From assembly GCA_026417425.1 (NCBI GenBank), contig JAOADF010000067.1, forward strand, positions 1-9,883: a stretch of DNA of 9,883 nt, in the 5' to 3' direction. Shown here piece by piece: positions 6,836-9,883 of the stretch; the first letter of the stretch is position 1, and each line of letters opens with the position of its first letter. Source of the stretch: Dictyoglomaceae bacterium (GTDB lineage: Bacteria > Dictyoglomota > Dictyoglomia > Dictyoglomales > Dictyoglomaceae). The notes under the pieces were generated by a model, which had not been told where the DNA came from, ran no database searches, and saw only the letters and a program-made list of their open reading frames with translations. The position numbers were made by a program, and so were the translations under genes.

Positions 6836-7458
6836 GTTATTAATTTGAAAATTGTCTCTTTCATTATATAGTTTATTTTAATAATATCTTCTTTTGTCGG
6901 TTTCAAAACCTGTGGAACATCTATAGGTTTACCTATTTTTACTATAAGTTTATGATCAAATCTAGGAAATATTTTACCTCTTCTCCAAATTTTATCAGTT
7001 CCAATAATTCCTATAGGTACAATCTTAAGTCCATACTGAAGAGAAAGGGTTGCTGCGCCAGCTTTAAAAGATAAAAGACCTCTCTCAGGATTCACATTTC
7101 TCGTCCCTTCTGGGAAAATTACTAATATATTTCTCTTTTCAATCAATTCTTTAATTTTTTTCCAAGACTCCTTTTTGAATTCCTTTCTATCAACATTAAC
7201 AGCTCCAAGCCATTTTAAAATTGGCCTTGTAAGGGGAAATTTAAAAAGTTCTTCCTTTGCTAAATAGTAAAGTCTAAAATTATAAATAGCACCAATTAGT
7301 ATAGGGTCTAAAAGACTTAAATGATTTGCAGTAATAAGATATGGAGGCTCAGGAAGATTTTCTATTCCATAAACTCTATAATCCCAAAAAAGTCTCAATA
7401 AAATTCTTACAATATATGCAAGAGATTTATAAAAAAATTTAGATATTTTTTTCCTCAT
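6832..7458 (-). CDS. plsC: 1-acyl-sn-glycerol-3-phosphate acyltransferase (PlsC family), second of a tandem pair
   Basis: PlsC-type enzymes acylate lysophosphatidic acid to phosphatidic acid at the membrane. The 208 residues contain the catalytic NHxxxxD motif (NHLSLLD, His46 and Asp51), the motif II region GAVNVDR (85-91), the glycerol-phosphate-binding FPEGTR (115-120), and motif IV IVPIGI (146-151). A hydrophobic N-terminal stretch (about 8-25) can sit in or on the membrane. The ATG at 7458 lies inside the end of the upstream plsC (20-nt overlap) with only a weak AAAG upstream. Its stop overlaps the ispH start. Adjacent ispH and plsY support a role in lipid synthesis. It shares NILVIFPEGTR and an IIGxxKIW segment with its neighbour but differs elsewhere, so it is an old paralogue. 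Acyl-donor and position preferences cannot be read from sequence. Confidence 0.92.
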   Translation of the reverse strand: MRKKISKFFYKSLAYIVRILLRLFWDYRVYGIENLPEPPYLITANHLSLLDPILIGAIYNFRLYYLAKEELFKFPLTRPILKWLGAVNVDRKEFKKESWKKIKELIEKRNILVIFPEGTRNVNPERGLLSFKAGAATLSLQYGLKIVPIGIIGTDKIWRRGKIFPRFDHKLIVKIGKPIDVPQVLKPTKEDIIKINYIMKETIFKLIT

Positions 7459-8092
7459 AATTTTCTTTAATAGTTTTTATATATTCCATGATTAAATTGG
7501 TAAATTTTTCCTCATCATCTCTTGTTTTTTGAAAGCCATAATATATTGGATTTCCAAAAACAACCCTTAATCTCCCCTTTAAATGAGGAAGTCTTTTCTC
7601 AGGTGGCCATATCTTATAAGCTCCAATAATAGCAGTAGGTATAACAGGAACATTTCTTCGAGAGGCAAAATATCCAATACCTCTTCTTGGTCCCTTAATT
7701 TTATTTATTATTTTTCTTGTTCCCTCAGGAAATATCACTAAAATATTCCCTTCATCTAAAGCTTTAAACACCTTTATTATTGCAGATTTTTCTGGATGTT
7801 CCCTTGTTACAGGAATTCCACCTAAAAATTTTGCTACTCTTCCCCATATGGGATATTGAAATCTTTCAATCTTACCAAGAGCCTTTACTAAACGTGGAAT
7901 TACTGATGTTACTACCAATATATCCAAACTACTTTCATGATTTGGGGCAATAATAGCGGGTCCCTTCTTTGGTATATTCTCCAATCCTTTAACTTCAAGT
8001 TTATAAAGGCACTTAAGAAGGACTCTAAAAAATAGAGTCAATTCTTTATATATTATTATTCTAAAGATACTATTAGAGTTCTTCTTTCTCAT
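7439..8092 (-). CDS. plsC: 1-acyl-sn-glycerol-3-phosphate acyltransferase (PlsC family), first of a tandem pair
   Basis: This is the second PlsC-type lysophosphatidate acyltransferase, transcribed before the other. Counting from the chosen ATG it has 217 residues, with NHESSLD (His52, Asp57), GGIPVTR (91-97), FPEGTR (121-126), and the VPVIPTAI motif IV region (148-155). The open frame extends upstream to a TTG at 8131 and an ATG at 8104, inside the permease gene, but those starts lack a Shine-Dalgarno. I choose ATG 8092 for two reasons. It gives the same MRKK N-terminus and the same 20-nt overlap with the upstream gene as the neighbouring plsC. A short GGA also lies 7 nt upstream. Product function is secure at family level. 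Which of the two is the housekeeping PlsC is open; this one could act on a different lysolipid. Confidence 0.9.
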   Translation of the reverse strand: MRKKNSNSIFRIIIYKELTLFFRVLLKCLYKLEVKGLENIPKKGPAIIAPNHESSLDILVVTSVIPRLVKALGKIERFQYPIWGRVAKFLGGIPVTREHPEKSAIIKVFKALDEGNILVIFPEGTRKIINKIKGPRRGIGYFASRRNVPVIPTAIIGAYKIWPPEKRLPHLKGRLRVVFGNPIYYGFQKTRDDEEKFTNLIMEYIKTIKENYEEKNI

Positions 8093-8999
8093 AAGGAATT
8101 CCATCAGATGCTGGAGCAATTGCCCTTCCAACTACACCCGCAAGAATTAACATGGTAAGAATGTACGGAATCATCTGAATAAATTGAGTAGGAATCCCTA
8201 CCCCTTCCAATCGCATTCTTACCGCCTCTGCTAAACCGAAGAGAAAACAAGCACCTAAGGCTCCAACAGGAGTCCACTTACCAAAAATCATTGCAGCTAA
8301 AGCAATAAAACCTCTTCCAACGGTCATAGTTTCTACAAAAACCCTCGCATGCTCTAAGGATAAAAATGCTCCTCCTATTCCTCCAAGGAATCCACTTATA
8401 AGGACTCCCATATATCTATATAAATAAACGTTTATTCCCAAAGTATCTGCAGCATGAGGATTTTCTCCCACAGATCTTAATCTTAAGCCAAATACTGTTT
8501 TAAATAGTATGAAATGAGACGCAATAACAGAAAGAAACATTATAATAATGAGAGGAGAAAGATTTGAAAAAAGCTTACCCATACCTGGAATGGAAGATAG
8601 AATAGGAATAGACCAAGGAGTTAATCCTTCCAGATGGGGGGAAGATCCTGCTGCTTTAAAAATTAAACGAGACAAGAAAGTAGTTCCGCCTGTTGCCAAC
8701 ATGTTTAAAGCAACACCACTAACAATTTGATTAACTCTAAAATTAATAGATACCACTGCATGGATTAAAGAAAGTAAGGTTCCAAATATTCCTGCCATAA
8801 AAATGGCAAACCAGGGATTTTTAAAAAAGTAAACAAAAACTGCTGCAAAAAAAGCACCCACAAGCATTATTCCTTCCAAAGCTATATTTACAACTCCACT
8901 TCTTTCGGAATATACCCCTCCTAAGGAAGCAAAAGCCAAAGGAGTTGTCATTCTTATTGCAGATGCTATGGTCTCCCAAGAAAAAAGTGCAAAAATCAT
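8073..8999 (-). CDS. BmpA-type nucleoside ABC transporter permease (NupQ/YufQ-like)
   Basis: This is an inner-membrane permease of the BPD_transp_2 family, close in layout to the second permease of BmpA-associated nucleoside importers such as B. subtilis NupNOPQ. The 308 residues are mostly hydrophobic helices. The conserved N-terminal segment is TPLAFASLGGVYSERSGVVNIALEGIMLVGAF (about 19-50). A cytoplasmic coupling loop contains GLRLRSVGENPHAADTLGIN (about 171-190), the EAA-like contact site for the ATPase. The segment GFLGGIGGAFLSLEH (about 203-217) follows. The ATG at 8999 is 2 nt after the stop of the first permease; AGGAGG lies 11 nt upstream, a rather long spacing. Substrate is probably a nucleoside or purine, by family. 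Sugar transport is less likely but possible, as the families are related. Confidence 0.88.
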   Translation of the reverse strand: MIFALFSWETIASAIRMTTPLAFASLGGVYSERSGVVNIALEGIMLVGAFFAAVFVYFFKNPWFAIFMAGIFGTLLSLIHAVVSINFRVNQIVSGVALNMLATGGTTFLSRLIFKAAGSSPHLEGLTPWSIPILSSIPGMGKLFSNLSPLIIIMFLSVIASHFILFKTVFGLRLRSVGENPHAADTLGINVYLYRYMGVLISGFLGGIGGAFLSLEHARVFVETMTVGRGFIALAAMIFGKWTPVGALGACFLFGLAEAVRMRLEGVGIPTQFIQMIPYILTMLILAGVVGRAIAPASDGIPYEKEEL

Positions 9000-9001
9000 T
9001 T

Positions 9002-9883
9002 CTAAAATTTCCTCCTCTTCCTGATCATTCTTGTAAATATTTCATTCCCTACTGCAACAGTTATAATAATTAATGCCTGTAATATTGAAATAATTTCCCT
9101 TGGTATATGAGTAAATACATCCATACCAATAGCCATTCTATATAAAGCTCCAAAGAGTAAAGAAGCAAATAGAATTCCAACAGGATGATTTTTCCCCAAT
9201 AAAGCTACCGCAATTCCAGTAAATCCCAGTCCATGAGAAAAATTATCAAGAAATCTATATCTATATCCTAAAACATCATTTATACTTGCTAATCCCGCTA
9301 ATGCTCCTGATACGATCATAGTTTTTATAATAGTCCTTTGTAAATTTATTCCTCCATTTTCTGCAGCTAATGAATTACCACCCACTGCCCTAATCTCATA
9401 TCCAAGCCTGGTTCTCCATAGAAAATAATAAACTACAATAAGCATAAAAAGACTTATAAATAAAGAAGCATTGACAGGATTACTTTCGGGAATATTTAAT
9501 CCAAACTTTTGAAAAAATCCTCCTAAGCGAGGTAAAGTTGCAGATGGAGGAAGTTCTGAAGTTTGAGGTAAAGGATACATTACTCCTGTCTCTCTTACCA
9601 CATTAACCACTAAATAATTTGTCAAAGCATAAGCAATCCAGTTCATCATTATAGTATTTATAACTTCGTGGACTCCTAATTTAGCCTTTAGAAGACCAGG
9701 TATTCCTGCCCATATTATTCCTCCCACCATTGCGGATAATAAAACAATAGGAAAATGAATAATCCAAGGCATTTTAGGAAGAGATAAGCCTACAACAGCG
9801 GAAAGAAATCCTCCTACTAATAATTGACCTTCTACTCCAATATTAAATAATCCTCCTTTAAAGGCAACAGCAACAGCTAAACC
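9002..9883 (-). CDS. BmpA-type nucleoside ABC transporter permease (NupP/YufP-like), 5' end outside window
   Basis: This is the first permease of the nucleoside-type importer. The frame stays open to the window edge, so the protein starts beyond base 9883; 293 residues are visible. The ATG at 9772 is an internal methionine. The 37 codons before it encode conserved family sequence, including AFKGGLFNIGVEGQ and LLVGG. The EAA-like coupling loop is GYEIRAVGGNSLAAENGGIN, followed by membrane segments such as TGIAVALLGKNHPVGIL. The C-terminus RKRRKF is basic, and its Arg codons supply the Shine-Dalgarno for the second permease, 2 nt downstream. Homologous operons have the order binding lipoprotein, ATPase, permease, permease, so those genes probably lie just upstream. 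Family assignment is strong; substrate is inferred. Confidence 0.88.
   Translation of the reverse strand, partial: GLAVAVAFKGGLFNIGVEGQLLVGGFLSAVVGLSLPKMPWIIHFPIVLLSAMVGGIIWAGIPGLLKAKLGVHEVINTIMMNWIAYALTNYLVVNVVRETGVMYPLPQTSELPPSATLPRLGGFFQKFGLNIPESNPVNASLFISLFMLIVVYYFLWRTRLGYEIRAVGGNSLAAENGGINLQRTIIKTMIVSGALAGLASINDVLGYRYRFLDNFSHGLGFTGIAVALLGKNHPVGILFASLLFGALYRMAIGMDVFTHIPREIISILQALIIITVAVGNEIFTRMIRKRRKF

Noticed and set aside
8548..8730. Plus-strand open frame of 60 codons inside the second permease gene
   Set aside because: It is antisense to a conserved membrane protein gene; no ribosome site or recognisable protein features.
9471..9498. Plus-strand TTGACA with TATTTA 16 nt downstream
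   Set aside because: The -10 matches only 3 of 6, it lies inside a minus-strand gene, and no plus-strand gene follows.
9621..9626. Minus-strand TTGACA inside the first permease gene
   Set aside because: No acceptable -10 hexamer follows at 16-18 nt, so it is probably chance.
1..9883. Mobile element, CRISPR array, phage or defence genes
   Set aside because: No transposase, integrase, spaced direct repeats or defence-like protein was seen. All genes are conserved housekeeping or transport families.

Overview
The window is AT-rich, gene-dense bacterial chromosome with every supported gene on the minus strand. Codon use favours AGA/AGG for Arg and ATA for Ile, and the proteins are rich in Lys, Glu and Ile. 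This suggests a thermophilic, low-GC bacterium. A Dictyoglomus-like organism is my best guess, but that is an inference from overall character, not a database match.

In the direction of transcription (high to low coordinates) there are three blocks. (1) 9883 to 4069 is a tightly packed operon. It holds two permeases of a BmpA-type nucleoside ABC importer (the first cut by the window edge), two tandem 1-acylglycerol-3-phosphate acyltransferases (plsC), ispH, der and plsY. Junctions are 2-nt gaps or overlaps of 4, 20 or about 31 nt. plsC-ispH-der-plsY is a familiar bacterial neighbourhood linking phospholipid and isoprenoid synthesis with ribosome assembly. The nucleoside permeases in front and the doubled plsC are the local peculiarities. 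(2) 4072 to 2930 is recA with its own likely promoter, whose -35 overlaps the plsY stop codon. (3) 2933 to 1 starts with a perfect-consensus sigma-70 promoter (TTGACA, 16 nt, TATAAT) whose -35 overlaps the recA stop codon. It drives tRNA-Leu(GAG). A terminator-like hairpin follows, then dppD-dppF (the two ATPases of an oligopeptide/dipeptide importer), gatC and the first 153 codons of gatA.

PlsY and PlsC carry out consecutive steps of phosphatidic acid synthesis (acyl-phosphate plus glycerol-3-phosphate to lysophosphatidate, then to phosphatidate). IspH makes IPP/DMAPP for isoprenoid lipids, and Der is a ribosome-assembly GTPase. The dpp ATPases lack permease and binding-protein genes in this window. 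GatC and GatA are two subunits of the tRNA-dependent Asp/Glu amidotransferase.

I found no mobile element, CRISPR array, phage gene or clearly new system. The points most worth a second look are: the near-identical 20-nt overlap junctions at the starts of both plsC genes, the two promoters built on upstream TGA stop codons, and a leader before dppD in which the hairpin and the Shine-Dalgarno sequence compete for pairing.
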